64,000 nt of DNA from Pseudomonas gozinkensis (GTDB lineage Bacteria; Pseudomonadota; Gammaproteobacteria; Pseudomonadales; Pseudomonadaceae): positions 1 through 64,000 of the forward strand of contig NZ_CP062253.1 in the NCBI RefSeq assembly GCF_014863585.1. Direction: 5' to 3'. Position numbers and translations under genes: made by a program. The notes under the pieces were generated by a model. It had not been told where the DNA came from. It worked only from the letters and a program-made list of their open reading frames with translations, and ran no database searches. Numbering within the stretch: position 1 is the stretch's first letter; every line of letters starts with the position of its first letter. This document shows positions 23,185 through 31,605 of this stretch, piece by piece.

Positions 23185-23790
23185 ATGGTCGAGTCTAGTG
23201 ATATGTTAAAGCTATTTATCCCTTATATACTTGGTACTGGCTTATTAACGGTAATCATAACATTATCCGTGGATAAAACATTTCTACTAATAAACAACCG
23301 AAAAGAAAAAAAACACTCATCAATTCGCGTAGCAGTGATATTGGAAAGCTATGCACTTACATGCTCGGACTTTATCAGCGGGAATGAGTATTTTGGTCAG
23401 CGTTATGGGCTCAATGAGAAATCATATGATATGACGAATGGAGATAGACCTGTCCTTCAAAACTTCCCGACAGATATAAATTGGAAGGAGATAAAGCCGT
23501 CTCTTGCATCCAGAGCGCTTTCGTTGAATGCCGAGGAACTAATGACCAACTCGTTACTGAGTTCGTTGACGGATGATGAGTTCGGTTGGGATAGACTCGC
23601 TGAGGTACATAAAATAGTTGGTTACAACGGTTATAAGGCGTGGATGCTGGCAAACGAGTTTCGGGCAGATGTGTCGTTACCGAGAGCAGAAACTCTTCAC
23701 TTGGAAAAATACGTTGAGAAACATCTAAATCGTTACCATGAAAAAAGTATAAAAGAAGCTAACATGCGCCATAGCTTTTCAATCGACTAA
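23185..23790 (+). CDS. Hypothetical single-span membrane protein
   Basis: I do not recognise this 201-residue protein. It has one predicted membrane span near the N-terminus (about residues 8-30, LKLFIPYILGTGLLTVIITL), then a basic, Lys/Arg-rich stretch and a mostly hydrophilic cytoplasmic-type region rich in Glu, Asn and Tyr. ATG 23185 has a purine-rich GAGGCGAAG upstream. Its stop codon ends at 23790 and the opposite-strand gene ends at 23791, so the two are convergent with no gap. It is probably element cargo or a helper for stability, without further evidence. Confidence 0.6.
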   Translation: MVESSDMLKLFIPYILGTGLLTVIITLSVDKTFLLINNRKEKKHSSIRVAVILESYALTCSDFISGNEYFGQRYGLNEKSYDMTNGDRPVLQNFPTDINWKEIKPSLASRALSLNAEELMTNSLLSSLTDDEFGWDRLAEVHKIVGYNGYKAWMLANEFRADVSLPRAETLHLEKYVEKHLNRYHEKSIKEANMRHSFSID

Positions 23791-24216
23791 CTAAAAAGTG
23801 TAAATCTGGACAGTTACACCATTTGTAGAACGCGGGCTTTTAGAGTAGATGTAGTCGCCGGGCGAAAACTCAATGAAAAGGTCATGACTTGAAGTGGATT
23901 CAGAACAATGAGCTGAACCAGATGAGTCGATAAAGAAATCAAAATAATGCGTCGTCTTTGTGGGCGCTCCTTTGCCACCGTCTATATATTTCCGTTTTAA
24001 ACAATCACTTTCCGCACTGAGCATCGCATTATATTTAGCGACCTTAGCCTCAGCCATAGCTTTTGCTACTTCTTTTGAATTCTGAACTGGTTGTTGGGCT
24101 TGTAGTATTGGGCTAGATGTCCTGTTGAACGCACTCGGATTCATATAATGCAAACAGGCAAAAAACACGATAGGGAAATAGATAAAGCCTAAAAGAGACG
24201 TGTCATTGCTTCGCAT
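23791..24216 (-). CDS. Hypothetical membrane-anchored protein
   Basis: I do not recognise this protein. From ATG 24216 it has 141 residues; an in-frame TTG at 24243 would add nine. It has a hydrophobic N-terminal segment (LLGFIYFPIVFFACLHY) that could be a signal anchor, an Ala/Lys-rich helical stretch with SKEVAKAMAEAKVAKYNAML, and a C-terminal part with two Cys residues (SDCLKRK and AHCSES) suggesting a periplasmic disulphide. It is convergent with, and abuts, the gene at 23185-23790. It may be element cargo, such as an entry-exclusion-like or toxin-antitoxin-like partner, but that is only a guess. Confidence 0.5.
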   Translation of the reverse strand: MRSNDTSLLGFIYFPIVFFACLHYMNPSAFNRTSSPILQAQQPVQNSKEVAKAMAEAKVAKYNAMLSAESDCLKRKYIDGGKGAPTKTTHYFDFFIDSSGSAHCSESTSSHDLFIEFSPGDYIYSKSPRSTNGVTVQIYTF

Positions 24217-24393
24217 AAAGATTTTAGATTTGGTATCTGCCAATTATACCATGTCACATTTCAGACTCACGATTTTGATTTTGCTCTTCTTGGATAATTC
24301 TAAAATAACTGTCGCAACCTTTAAATCCGTGGCTTCCAGCATATCCCACTTCTATTAATGCTCATACGTTCCATGTCTGCAAAGTGACAGACA

Positions 24394-24418
24394 ATAAAAA
24401 AGAGCCTTTCGGCTCTTG
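24394..24418 (-). terminator. Leftward terminator just upstream of the replication gene
   Basis: Read leftward, the stem AAGAGCC/GGCTCTT with loop GAAA is followed by TTTTTT. It lies 50 bp before the rep start and points away from it, so it would end a transcript coming from inside or beyond the 5' end of rep. Confidence 0.7.
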
Positions 24419-24436
24419 TGTTTGGGTTTAATTTGT

Positions 24437-24442
24437 TATAAT
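24437..24442 (+). promoter_or_regulatory. Putative -10 element of the rep promoter
   Basis: An exact TATAAT lies 26 bp before the rep ATG (24469). A plausible but imperfect -35 (TTGTGT at 24416-24421) lies 15 bp upstream. The leader would be about 20 bases. Confidence 0.5.
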
Positions 24443-24468
24443 GAAGTTACTACACAAAAATATAAGAA

Positions 24469-26181
24469 ATGAAACTTACCAATAAGTCTATTATAGCATT
24501 TAAAAATAAAAAGCAAGAGCTAACAAAAGAAAACATCGCAGAAGTAAAATCTAATGCTAAGCTTTTTCTTAATCCGCTTATTCATGTATCCGAATTATCA
24601 GCGAAGCTGAAAGTCATAATATCTCAACTAAACCCCCTTACCAGAACATTCGAGTTGTCGAGTCAGTATCGTGTTGAGTCTTCATTGCCATTTTTGAGTG
24701 ACGAAGAAGCCGATGAACTTGGCTTTACAAAACGAATAAAAATCCTCGGACAAAAAGTTAACGTTATCCGAGCCAATGGAAAACACGCTTTTGGGTACGA
24801 AAACAAAATTGATGAATATGCAAAAGAAGCTCTGGCGTTAGCCAAGATGATAAACCGCGTGTTTAGTTATGTATGCTTTGATGACCATATCAAAATGCTA
24901 ATACTGAATGTAAGTGCGACCCCTGATTTGAAAAAAGAACTGAACCAGATTGAGATATATAAGGACGTTAAATTTGCGGACTTACGTTGCTCGGGGACTA
25001 TTCTTGACAAACTCTACGAGTTCTTTATCGATGATGAAGGTATAAGGTGCGCCAATGATAGAAGCATTTTCGACAAAGAAATAGATGGTAAGTACAAAAG
25101 CATTTTTAGAAGGCTTGTTAAAATAGTCAAGTCTGTTGCAAGGAAACAACGTGAGATGCACTTGCTGAAAAGCCGTAAGATTGGCGAAAGCGGTGAGGCG
25201 TATTGCAGTGATGAGCTTTTGGAGTATCAGAAACAAAAGGATATTGAACAGCAGGAATTTATTGATAATACTGAAATTGTTTACTCTGTCGATGGAGTTG
25301 AGCAAAAAATACCATTGTCACAATTTGCTTTGACTGACGAACGTAAAGCATCTGAAATCTACATGAAAGTTAAGGACTTGGAGAAAGTAGCAAAAGCGAA
25401 GGGATATATGGCTTTATTTACCACGTTCACCTGTCCAGCAGAGTTTCATTCGAATCCTAAAAACGGTCGAAATTGTTGGGATGGATCAACGCCCAGAGAA
25501 GCCTCTGATTGGCTTTCCAAAAGACTGGTAGCGTTAAACAAGGATAGGGAAAGACACGGCATACAATCCCTGGGAATGTGGTGTAAGGAAGCCCACAAGG
25601 ACCAGTGCGTTCATATGCACTCCATGTTTTTTGTTCGTCCCGACCAAGCAGACGATTTGATTTCTCTTATTCACAAGCATTATTCGCATAGTGAAAATGC
25701 CGTGAAAATCGTGCATATATCAGAAGAGGAAGCAAAAAAAACAGGTAGAGAATTCGCAAGCCCGGCAAGTTATATAACGAAATACGTGATTAAGAGTCTA
25801 CGTGAAAAATCCGATGAATCAATGAAGAACAAAGCAGTTGCCCGCCTTTGGGGTTTTAGAATGTATGGTTTTTTCGGTAAAACTCAAACTATACTATGGC
25901 GTGCCTTCGACCGTTTTTTCGATAAAGAGCCTCATGAGCTTTTCAAAACATTGAAGAACAAGGTTTTTGTTCAACTCGCAAAATTCAGACAAGCCGGGCA
26001 GTTTTGGGCATTTTGTGAGTATGCCAATGAGTTTGTTCAGTCTGTGATTGTTGAGCACGATGAAATTGCTTGGAGTGGTTTTGAGTACATTCGAAAAGTG
26101 AAATGGGGATATAGGATAAAAGATACTGATGATTGTTTAAGAACGAAATTTGATTGTATCTTGAACACAATATTCAGATAA
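24469..26181 (+). CDS. HUH replication endonuclease with two active-site tyrosines (phage gpA-like Rep)
   Basis: The 570-residue product carries the HUH metal-binding motif VHMHSMFF (H382 and H384) preceded by FTTFTCPAEFHSNPKNG, and about 50 residues later SYITKYVIKS, with Y435 and Y439 in the YxxxYxxK arrangement of phiX174/P2-type gpA initiators. Such enzymes nick double-stranded DNA, stay covalently bound to the 5' end and drive rolling-circle replication. This suggests the excised element can replicate before or after transfer. A good TATAAT lies upstream and a leftward terminator sits before it. The N-terminal 300 residues are Lys-rich and not recognised. Confidence 0.82.
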   Translation: MKLTNKSIIAFKNKKQELTKENIAEVKSNAKLFLNPLIHVSELSAKLKVIISQLNPLTRTFELSSQYRVESSLPFLSDEEADELGFTKRIKILGQKVNVIRANGKHAFGYENKIDEYAKEALALAKMINRVFSYVCFDDHIKMLILNVSATPDLKKELNQIEIYKDVKFADLRCSGTILDKLYEFFIDDEGIRCANDRSIFDKEIDGKYKSIFRRLVKIVKSVARKQREMHLLKSRKIGESGEAYCSDELLEYQKQKDIEQQEFIDNTEIVYSVDGVEQKIPLSQFALTDERKASEIYMKVKDLEKVAKAKGYMALFTTFTCPAEFHSNPKNGRNCWDGSTPREASDWLSKRLVALNKDRERHGIQSLGMWCKEAHKDQCVHMHSMFFVRPDQADDLISLIHKHYSHSENAVKIVHISEEEAKKTGREFASPASYITKYVIKSLREKSDESMKNKAVARLWGFRMYGFFGKTQTILWRAFDRFFDKEPHELFKTLKNKVFVQLAKFRQAGQFWAFCEYANEFVQSVIVEHDEIAWSGFEYIRKVKWGYRIKDTDDCLRTKFDCILNTIFR

Positions 26182-26220
26182 CAAAAAAGAGTCATAGGCT
26201 CTCTTCACGTATTTATTGCA

Positions 26221-27759
26221 TTATGACCAATCGGGCTTTATAGGATTGAGGTCTGGCAAGCCACTAAGTGTTTTATCTTTTTGCTTATTGATTGATTTTA
26301 GCAATTTGCTGTCGGTGTCCATGTCGTCGAACAAGAGGTCTGCTCTTGATTTTTGTGGCTGCTTAGTAATTGGTGCTGGTTTAGTATTATTGTTTTTCAT
26401 TTCAATTTCCTCATTATTTTCAGGTTGTTTATTTGTTTGGTTTGGTTCGTTTGTAAATAAGCTTGAAAAGCTTAACGGTGTTTCTAACATTGTATCAATT
26501 TCAAGTCCTTCTTTTTTCAGAGCGTCAAGATGAGTTTCAAGAAGCTTAATTTTTGTCTTTGGGTATTTTTCTTGATTGGCTTTGACACGCTCGAAAAGCG
26601 CTGACAAGTCGGTTTTTGTGGGTTGGTAATTGGATATTTCTAAACCCATCATGGCAGATACAAGCCACGTTTTTCGCTTAAAATCTTCCGACCCTGTAAG
26701 GTAGAATGGTCCTTTACTACCTTGTTCGATCAAAGCCTGAATTCCTGCTTTGATGCTCATTTCATTTGGGTTTGTGAAAGAAACGCTATTAGCGTTGACC
26801 GTAAAGCCCGTTTTGTATTTCTCATTCTTGCTTGTATAGTTCACCCCATCTGAAGTTTGGAATTTGGTATACAGGCTTTCACGGCGGTTAGGTTGTGGTT
26901 TCGGGTCTGGTCCTGGACTCGAAGAAATTTCACCTAATTCGTCGGGTGGTAATGGAGACTCATAGCGTAGGATTAATTCGGCAATTCCTTTTTCATCGAA
27001 CTTGTATTTTTCAATAAGTTTACTCATTTGAAAACCGATGGAACTTGGTTTTATAGATGTTGAACCTTTGCTTATGTAATAGCCTGACAGCCTTGCAGGG
27101 TCGGTTTTGCTCTTGTTCGCTCGTATTGTATAACCTTCTTCATTCAACGCCTGAAACAGAGCCTCCGGCGTCTTGGAGTTGGAAAGAATGCTCTTCAACT
27201 CGTTTTTATACTTCTTCTCGTCAGATTCTTGACCTGTACGATTTTCATACTGTTTAGCGGAATAGTTCAGTCTGGTCGGATTTGGGTCATTCCTGCTTTC
27301 AGAAATTTGCCCGTTTTTAAGCGAATACTTTTTTTCGAGCTTCTGGGCAAGAGACTCTAATCCACGGTAGTTGTCTTTCTTGTAAAATGGCTTATTATCA
27401 AAATCTCTATTTTCCATGACCAAGTGCAAGTGCGGGTTGTTCGTGTCTCGATGAATAGCAATCAGGAAATTACGATTATCACCGAAGTGACGCTCAATAA
27501 GTTCATTGCCAATGCGCATTAATTTATCATCAGATATATCTTTATGAAGCTCCTCAAACGAAACGATATAATGCATTTCATTGCTTTTTTGCCTATCCGT
27601 TAAACGGCTATTGAAATCCAATTCGATTGCTTTGGCTGACTCATTGAGGTTGGCAGTATCGACTGGGATATTACCGCTTATCTTGCTGGCTTTCCTCAAA
27701 ACATAATTAGCAAGGTTCCGAGTGTTGGGTTTAATTCTTGGGACTTCTTTGATAAGCAT
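26221..27759 (-). CDS. Relaxase (MobA/VirD2-like, probably MOBP)
   Basis: The 512-residue product has an N-terminal relaxase domain: candidate catalytic Y19 (NLANYVLRK) and the HUH-type motif III HRDTNNPHLHLVMENRD (H103, D105, H110, H112, N117). Such enzymes nick oriT and pilot single-stranded DNA into a recipient through another element's type IV secretion channel. The C-terminal half is low-complexity and hydrophilic, with Pro, Asn and Lys-rich stretches. Its ATG overlaps the stop of the upstream gene (TAATG), showing translational coupling with the accessory protein. It converges with rep. Confidence 0.85.
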   Translation of the reverse strand: MLIKEVPRIKPNTRNLANYVLRKASKISGNIPVDTANLNESAKAIELDFNSRLTDRQKSNEMHYIVSFEELHKDISDDKLMRIGNELIERHFGDNRNFLIAIHRDTNNPHLHLVMENRDFDNKPFYKKDNYRGLESLAQKLEKKYSLKNGQISESRNDPNPTRLNYSAKQYENRTGQESDEKKYKNELKSILSNSKTPEALFQALNEEGYTIRANKSKTDPARLSGYYISKGSTSIKPSSIGFQMSKLIEKYKFDEKGIAELILRYESPLPPDELGEISSSPGPDPKPQPNRRESLYTKFQTSDGVNYTSKNEKYKTGFTVNANSVSFTNPNEMSIKAGIQALIEQGSKGPFYLTGSEDFKRKTWLVSAMMGLEISNYQPTKTDLSALFERVKANQEKYPKTKIKLLETHLDALKKEGLEIDTMLETPLSFSSLFTNEPNQTNKQPENNEEIEMKNNNTKPAPITKQPQKSRADLLFDDMDTDSKLLKSINKQKDKTLSGLPDLNPIKPDWS

Positions 27760-28505
27760 TATTTAGCCCCGTCAATAAATGCAAGGAGGTCGGCGCTCGC
27801 TTTTATGATTCTCTGATGTCCCTCGCTGAAAAATTTACTTTCAAGAAAAATCAGAATCTGGATTAGCAGCTTTTCATCGCTTATCTTTTTAACAACGTAG
27901 TTGTTGACCGCATCACTGCATTTCAAAAGCGTTTCATCGGATGTATAAGCAACGGCAGTATTTGAAAACTCTTTTTCATAAACTGTAAATTCGTCGAAAA
28001 AACCGAAGAGCAACTTAACGAAGGTTTGACTTGCGAACATCTCTTGATGCTTTTTATTTTCTTGTTCAGTGAGACTAATCGTATACTGTTTTTTTCTTTC
28101 TGAATGACTGTCGTCAAAAGGGGGTAGATGTATAGTTGGCTCAAAATCTGGCTTTGTAGCAGTTTTTATTTCAAGCGTCTTGAAGCGTAAACGACTAACA
28201 TCGAGCTTCATCTTTATTAAGTTTCGCAGAGAATTATTTATGCGCCTTGTTATTTCAGGTTCGGCGTTTTTAATTTGCGATAGGTTGGTGTGAAGATTTG
28301 CAAGTATTTGATTGTACTTACTAAACTCTTCGTAGTTGGCGTTTTTGGCTATTACGACATAACTACGATTATGAAAAAGGTGTTGCTTGAATGCGTCCGA
28401 TAGCGAAAATTTTGATACAGAAATTTCGTTATACTCTCTTCGAAGTTGTTCGACTTGTTCGGCGTTTATTTCTGTAAGGCGGGTACTTGCTTTAAATTTG
28501 CTCAT
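27759..28505 (-). CDS. Putative relaxosome accessory protein
   Basis: The 248-residue product is directly upstream of and translationally coupled to the relaxase gene. It is rich in charged residues and predicted helices, with no membrane span; the N-terminal MSKFKASTRLTEINAEQVEQ region could be a DNA-binding segment. Position and coupling suggest a MobC-like function that helps the relaxase open oriT, but I see no diagnostic domain. The 300-bp gap upstream of its start is the expected location of oriT. Confidence 0.55.
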   Translation of the reverse strand: MSKFKASTRLTEINAEQVEQLRREYNEISVSKFSLSDAFKQHLFHNRSYVVIAKNANYEEFSKYNQILANLHTNLSQIKNAEPEITRRINNSLRNLIKMKLDVSRLRFKTLEIKTATKPDFEPTIHLPPFDDSHSERKKQYTISLTEQENKKHQEMFASQTFVKLLFGFFDEFTVYEKEFSNTAVAYTSDETLLKCSDAVNNYVVKKISDEKLLIQILIFLESKFFSEGHQRIIKASADLLAFIDGAK

Positions 28506-28596
28506 AGTTTATTAAGTGGCTATAAACATATAATAGCATTTGTTTTTTTAATTGTTGCCTTCAAGCTTTGCTGTTAGATACGACCCTTGTGGGAGT

Positions 28597-28678
28597 AGCT
28601 TTGCCCCCCGTAATGACCGCTAGGGAATGAGTGGGGCAAGCATAAAAAACGAACGACGATAGTCGTGATGGTTTTTTA
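28597..28678. other. Candidate origin of transfer
   Basis: In the 300-bp gene-free stretch 28506-28805, upstream of the mobilization genes, there is TTGCCCC (28601-28607) with its inverted copy GGGGCAA (28633-28639), followed by a nested hairpin (ACGAC/GTCGT at 28653-28666 within an AAAAAAC...GGTTTTTT frame, 28644-28678). Inverted repeats beside mob genes are the usual oriT architecture. The nick site cannot be read from sequence alone. Apart from this I see nothing in the gap. Confidence 0.4.
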
Positions 28679-28805
28679 TTCTGCTTGCTTCTTTTGATTT
28701 CAATGTTGTCTGATATTTTAGCTAATTTTCGAAGTAAACTATTTTAAATAGCGAAGTCCAAAAAAATACGGAATTTTCAATTCAGGATTTTATTGGGCTG
28801 GATTT

Positions 28806-30476
28806 TTAGCTAACAGTTAGGTCAAACATAGTTTGCAAGTCGCCAAGCCCGTAGCTTCCGAGAATGTCTTTCAACGGAAACCTTATAAAGTTATTGCAAA
28901 TCTTTTCATCAACTAAGTCGTTTTTTCGTCGCATTGAAAATCTCGTTTCTCTTGTGGCTTTCGTATGACTCACAAGAAATATAATATCGTTGGTCTTGAA
29001 GAAATAATTTAACTTTGCTCGACCTTCGTCTGTCATAAATAGGTCTGTCACGGTTTTAGTATCTTGTACATCTATGGTGCCCTCATCAGCGAAAGCACTA
29101 TGAATCAATAATATTTCTTTGTTAAGTGCTTCGATTTCTTTTTCAGTTTTAGATATTTCCTGAATGAATTTCGTAGGGACGTTGTAATCAGCCTCAACCA
29201 TTTGAGTGTTCATGTTATCGAGTTTAGTCCGTCTTGAAATCAGTTGCTTTTGCTTCTCTTCAAGAACCAAGTTGCTGTTTCCACTATCAGTCTTTAGCAG
29301 GCTGTTTATTTTTGGATTGATAAATCTTGCTTGGGTAGAGATACCTTTAAAGTCTCGTTTGAACTCAGTGGCTATCCTATTAATCATCTTTATACTATCC
29401 AATAGCGAGCCTAAAACACATTCAAACCTGATATTGTCGGCGGTGCAAACGTGCTTTTGAACTCGGGCATTATCGCATTTAAAAAATGGGTAAATTTTTC
29501 CCTTGTATCTGCTTCCTCTATGGTCGTAGTAAAGTTTTCCGCCACACTCTGCGCAGAATATACAATGTTTGAAGATGTTAAAATCTTGTTCTGCTCTTCT
29601 ACCAGTCCAATTTTTCTGCTTGCGATTTGCCATTACATCAACGGCTTTATAGAAAAGTCCCGGCTCAATCAAGTTAGGATAATAATTTTCGATAAAACCG
29701 GTTAAAATCTTTTTGGCTTTACCATCAGCGGTGTATTCGATACGGTGAGTCGCCATACAGCCAATAACAGTTTTATGCTTGATTATTTTGTTGAGTGTGC
29801 CGTTGTTCCATTTTTTTAATGATGTTTCGTTAATCTTCGTGATGGCTGTGTTAATGCCAAATTTAAGCAAAAGTTCGAAAAGCTGTTTTATTTCTTCTTG
29901 TTCTTCTTTGTGAATTACGAACTGACCTTCTTCAACACGCAAACCGTATGGGATAGATTTGCCTTTTTTGATAATGACTTCGCCATTCTCTGCTCTGGCT
30001 TTACGTGCTTTCCAAGCAGATAACAAACGACCAGATTTTGTTTCAGATTCTTCGTTAGCCCTTTTCGCAATTAGGCTAATCATCAGGAGGTTTTCAAAAT
30101 CCCGACTGGGGTCATTATACGAATATGTCTTTTTATCAACGGTCGTATAGATGTTAATACCTTTCTTCAAAATCCCTTGAAGAAGCTCAACGCCGTCAAG
30201 CACACGTTGGCGGGTGATACGGTCAATGCTCTCAACCACGAGGTAATCACCACGGCGAATAGCGCCGCTTTGCATTCTGTCCAACATCTCTTTGAAATTG
30301 CCAGACCGGGCATTGTCGCCACGAAAGGCGGATTTGCCTTTGTCGTATACGACTTCCACGATTTTGGTTCCTGTGGCTGTCTCAAAGAGTTCTAGGGCGG
30401 TCAACTGGCGGTTTTCGCTGTCCCCGGTGGCTTGGATAGCACGGGAATAGCGTATATATGCGTAGGCTTTGGTCAT
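28806..30476 (-). CDS. Large serine recombinase (integrase)
   Basis: The 556-residue product has an N-terminal resolvase catalytic domain (candidate nucleophile S11 in YIRYSRAIQ; DRITR around residue 85), a recombinase domain (about 170-290), a zinc ribbon (C305/C308/C311 region CIFCAECGGKLYYDHRG, then C334 and C344) and a Lys/Glu-rich coiled-coil region (about 390-460). Such enzymes integrate circular DNA at short attB sites with a 2-bp crossover. Its start lies 48 bp from attR, the normal place for an integrase. It is the probable agent that inserted the element into dprA. Confidence 0.93.
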   Translation of the reverse strand: MTKAYAYIRYSRAIQATGDSENRQLTALELFETATGTKIVEVVYDKGKSAFRGDNARSGNFKEMLDRMQSGAIRRGDYLVVESIDRITRQRVLDGVELLQGILKKGINIYTTVDKKTYSYNDPSRDFENLLMISLIAKRANEESETKSGRLLSAWKARKARAENGEVIIKKGKSIPYGLRVEEGQFVIHKEEQEEIKQLFELLLKFGINTAITKINETSLKKWNNGTLNKIIKHKTVIGCMATHRIEYTADGKAKKILTGFIENYYPNLIEPGLFYKAVDVMANRKQKNWTGRRAEQDFNIFKHCIFCAECGGKLYYDHRGSRYKGKIYPFFKCDNARVQKHVCTADNIRFECVLGSLLDSIKMINRIATEFKRDFKGISTQARFINPKINSLLKTDSGNSNLVLEEKQKQLISRRTKLDNMNTQMVEADYNVPTKFIQEISKTEKEIEALNKEILLIHSAFADEGTIDVQDTKTVTDLFMTDEGRAKLNYFFKTNDIIFLVSHTKATRETRFSMRRKNDLVDEKICNNFIRFPLKDILGSYGLGDLQTMFDLTVS

Positions 30477-30504
30477 TTTTTAACCGTCTGATTGTCACTC
30501 GGTA

Positions 30505-30540
30505 AATCATATCACCTGACCATCAGCGGTTTGTCCCTTG
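30505..30540. other. Right attachment site (attR) of the element
   Basis: Element sequence (ATATCACCTGAC) passes into chromosomal dprA (CATCAGCGGTTTGTCCC) at the shared CAT (30521-30523). Fusing left and right chromosome halves gives codons for RNRIISGLSLGV, the conserved DprA sequence. Confidence 0.75.
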
Positions 30541-30938
30541 GCGTGCTAGTGGTCGAGGCCAGCGTTGCCAGCGGTTCGCTCATTACTGCACGGCTGGCGG
30601 CAGAACAGGGGCGCGAGGTGTACGCCATTCCGGGTTCGATCCACCACCCCGGTGCTCGGGGCTGTCATCAACTGATCCGTGACGGCGCCGTGCTGGTGGA
30701 AACCATCGAGCACATTCTCGAAGCCCTGCGTGGCTGGCAGCATCTGCCGGTCTCCACAGCCGCAGTGAATCCGGATAACCCGTTGCTGCGTCTGCTGCAC
30801 GCCGCGCCGCACACCAGCGAGGGCCTGGCCGACAGTAGTGGCTGGGCGCTGCCCAAAGTGCTGGCGGCACTCACCGAACTGGAGATGGATGGCCGCGCGG
30901 TGTGCGAAAACGGCCGCTGGTTTGCGCGCGTGAGCTAG
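30524..30938 (+). pseudogene. dprA: DprA (Smf), 3' fragment
   Basis: This encodes the C-terminal part of DprA: the end of the Rossmann core (SGLSLGVLVVEASVASGSLI, GREVYAIPGSIHHPGARGCH) and the winged-helix-like C-terminal domain (about the last 70 residues, SEGLADSSGWALPKVLAAL). It lacks a native start. A TTG at 30492 inside the element is in frame and could at most give a fragment with 11 foreign residues, but it has no clear ribosome binding site. With the fragment at 21862-22547 it forms a complete gene. tsaC begins 54 bp after its stop. Confidence 0.93.
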
Positions 30939-30992
30939 GTTTTACATTGAAGATCGGTAAACTGCGCGAAACCTGTTTGCGGAGAGTTTTTC

Positions 30993-31550
30993 ATGGTCAA
31001 CAGTTGGCGTGTGCAACAAGCCGCACGAGAGATTCGCGCCGGGGCGGTGATTGCCTATCCAACCGAAGCCGTCTGGGGGCTGGGGTGCGATCCTTGGAAT
31101 GAAGAAGCGGTGGATCGCCTGTTGGCGATCAAGAACCGTTCGGTGGACAAGGGCTTGATCCTGGTCGCCGACAACATTCGTCAGTTCGATTTTCTGTTCG
31201 AGGATTTCCCCCAGGACTGGATCGACCGCATGGCCAGCACCTGGCCAGGGCCGAACACCTGGCTGGTGCCGCATCAGAACCTTTTGCCGGAGTGGGTGAC
31301 CGGGGTGCATGACACCGTGGCGCTGCGGGTCAGCGATCATCCGCAGGTGCGGGATCTGTGCTCGCTGGTAGGGCCGTTGATTTCCACGTCGGCCAATCCG
31401 CAGGGGCGGCCGGCGGCGAAGAGTCGCTTGCGGGTCGAGCAATATTTCCGAGGCCAGGTCGATCTGGTACTCGGCGGAGCGCTTGGCGGTCGCAAGAACC
31501 CGAGCCTCATTCGGGATCTGGCCACCGGCAATATCGTGCGCCCGGCCTGA
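30993..31550 (+). CDS. tsaC: L-threonylcarbamoyladenylate synthase
   Basis: TsaC (YrdC/Sua5 family) makes threonylcarbamoyl-AMP for the t6A modification of ANN-decoding tRNAs. The 185-residue product has the family features [33 protein letters not shown] and the SxxN motif in [18 protein letters not shown] 30993 has GGAG 8 bp upstream. It follows dprA as in PAO1 (PA0021-PA0022). Because the element interrupts dprA, read-through transcription of this essential-type gene from the dprA promoter is likely disturbed. Confidence 0.96.
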   Translation: MVNSWRVQQAAREIRAGAVIAYPTEAVWGLGCDPWNEEAVDRLLAIKNRSVDKGLILVADNIRQFDFLFEDFPQDWIDRMASTWPGPNTWLVPHQNLLPEWVTGVHDTVALRVSDHPQVRDLCSLVGPLISTSANPQGRPAAKSRLRVEQYFRGQVDLVLGGALGGRKNPSLIRDLATGNIVRPA

Positions 31551-31573
31551 TATCACCCTTGGTTAATCATGTG

Positions 31574-31605
31574 AGTACTCCTCGGCTTTCATGGCGAGGA
31601 GTACT
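31574..31605. repeat. Perfect 11-bp inverted repeat in the tsaC-to-cluster gap
   Basis: AGTACTCCTCG (31574-31584) and CGAGGAGTACT (31595-31605) are perfect inverted copies 10 bases apart. No T tract follows directly, so an operator is as likely as a terminator. The AT-rich gap 31551-31821 also holds a short hairpin GCCAC/GTGGC (31737-31749) followed by a short T run, and should contain the promoter of the five-gene cluster. Confidence 0.5.

Larger units (their letters stand above)
22548..30523. mobile_element. Integrative mobilizable element inserted in dprA
   Basis: This 7,976-bp segment is visibly AT-rich against a GC-rich chromosome. It contains an AlpA-like HTH gene, two small membrane-protein genes, a replication endonuclease gene, a relaxase-accessory pair, a candidate oriT and, at its right edge reading inward, a large serine recombinase. 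It has no type IV secretion genes, so it would depend on a helper conjugation system. Boundaries are fixed by the reading frame of dprA on both sides and a shared CAT. No antibiotic, metal or recognisable defence gene is present. Confidence 0.9.

Noticed and set aside
22548..30523. The element as a prophage or a complete conjugative element
   Set aside because: No capsid, tail, lysis or type IV secretion genes are present; only replication, mobilization and recombination functions are seen.
30492..30938. A separate functional gene starting at TTG 30492
   Set aside because: The first 11 codons are element sequence and the rest is the DprA C-terminus in frame; it is the 3' half of an interrupted gene.
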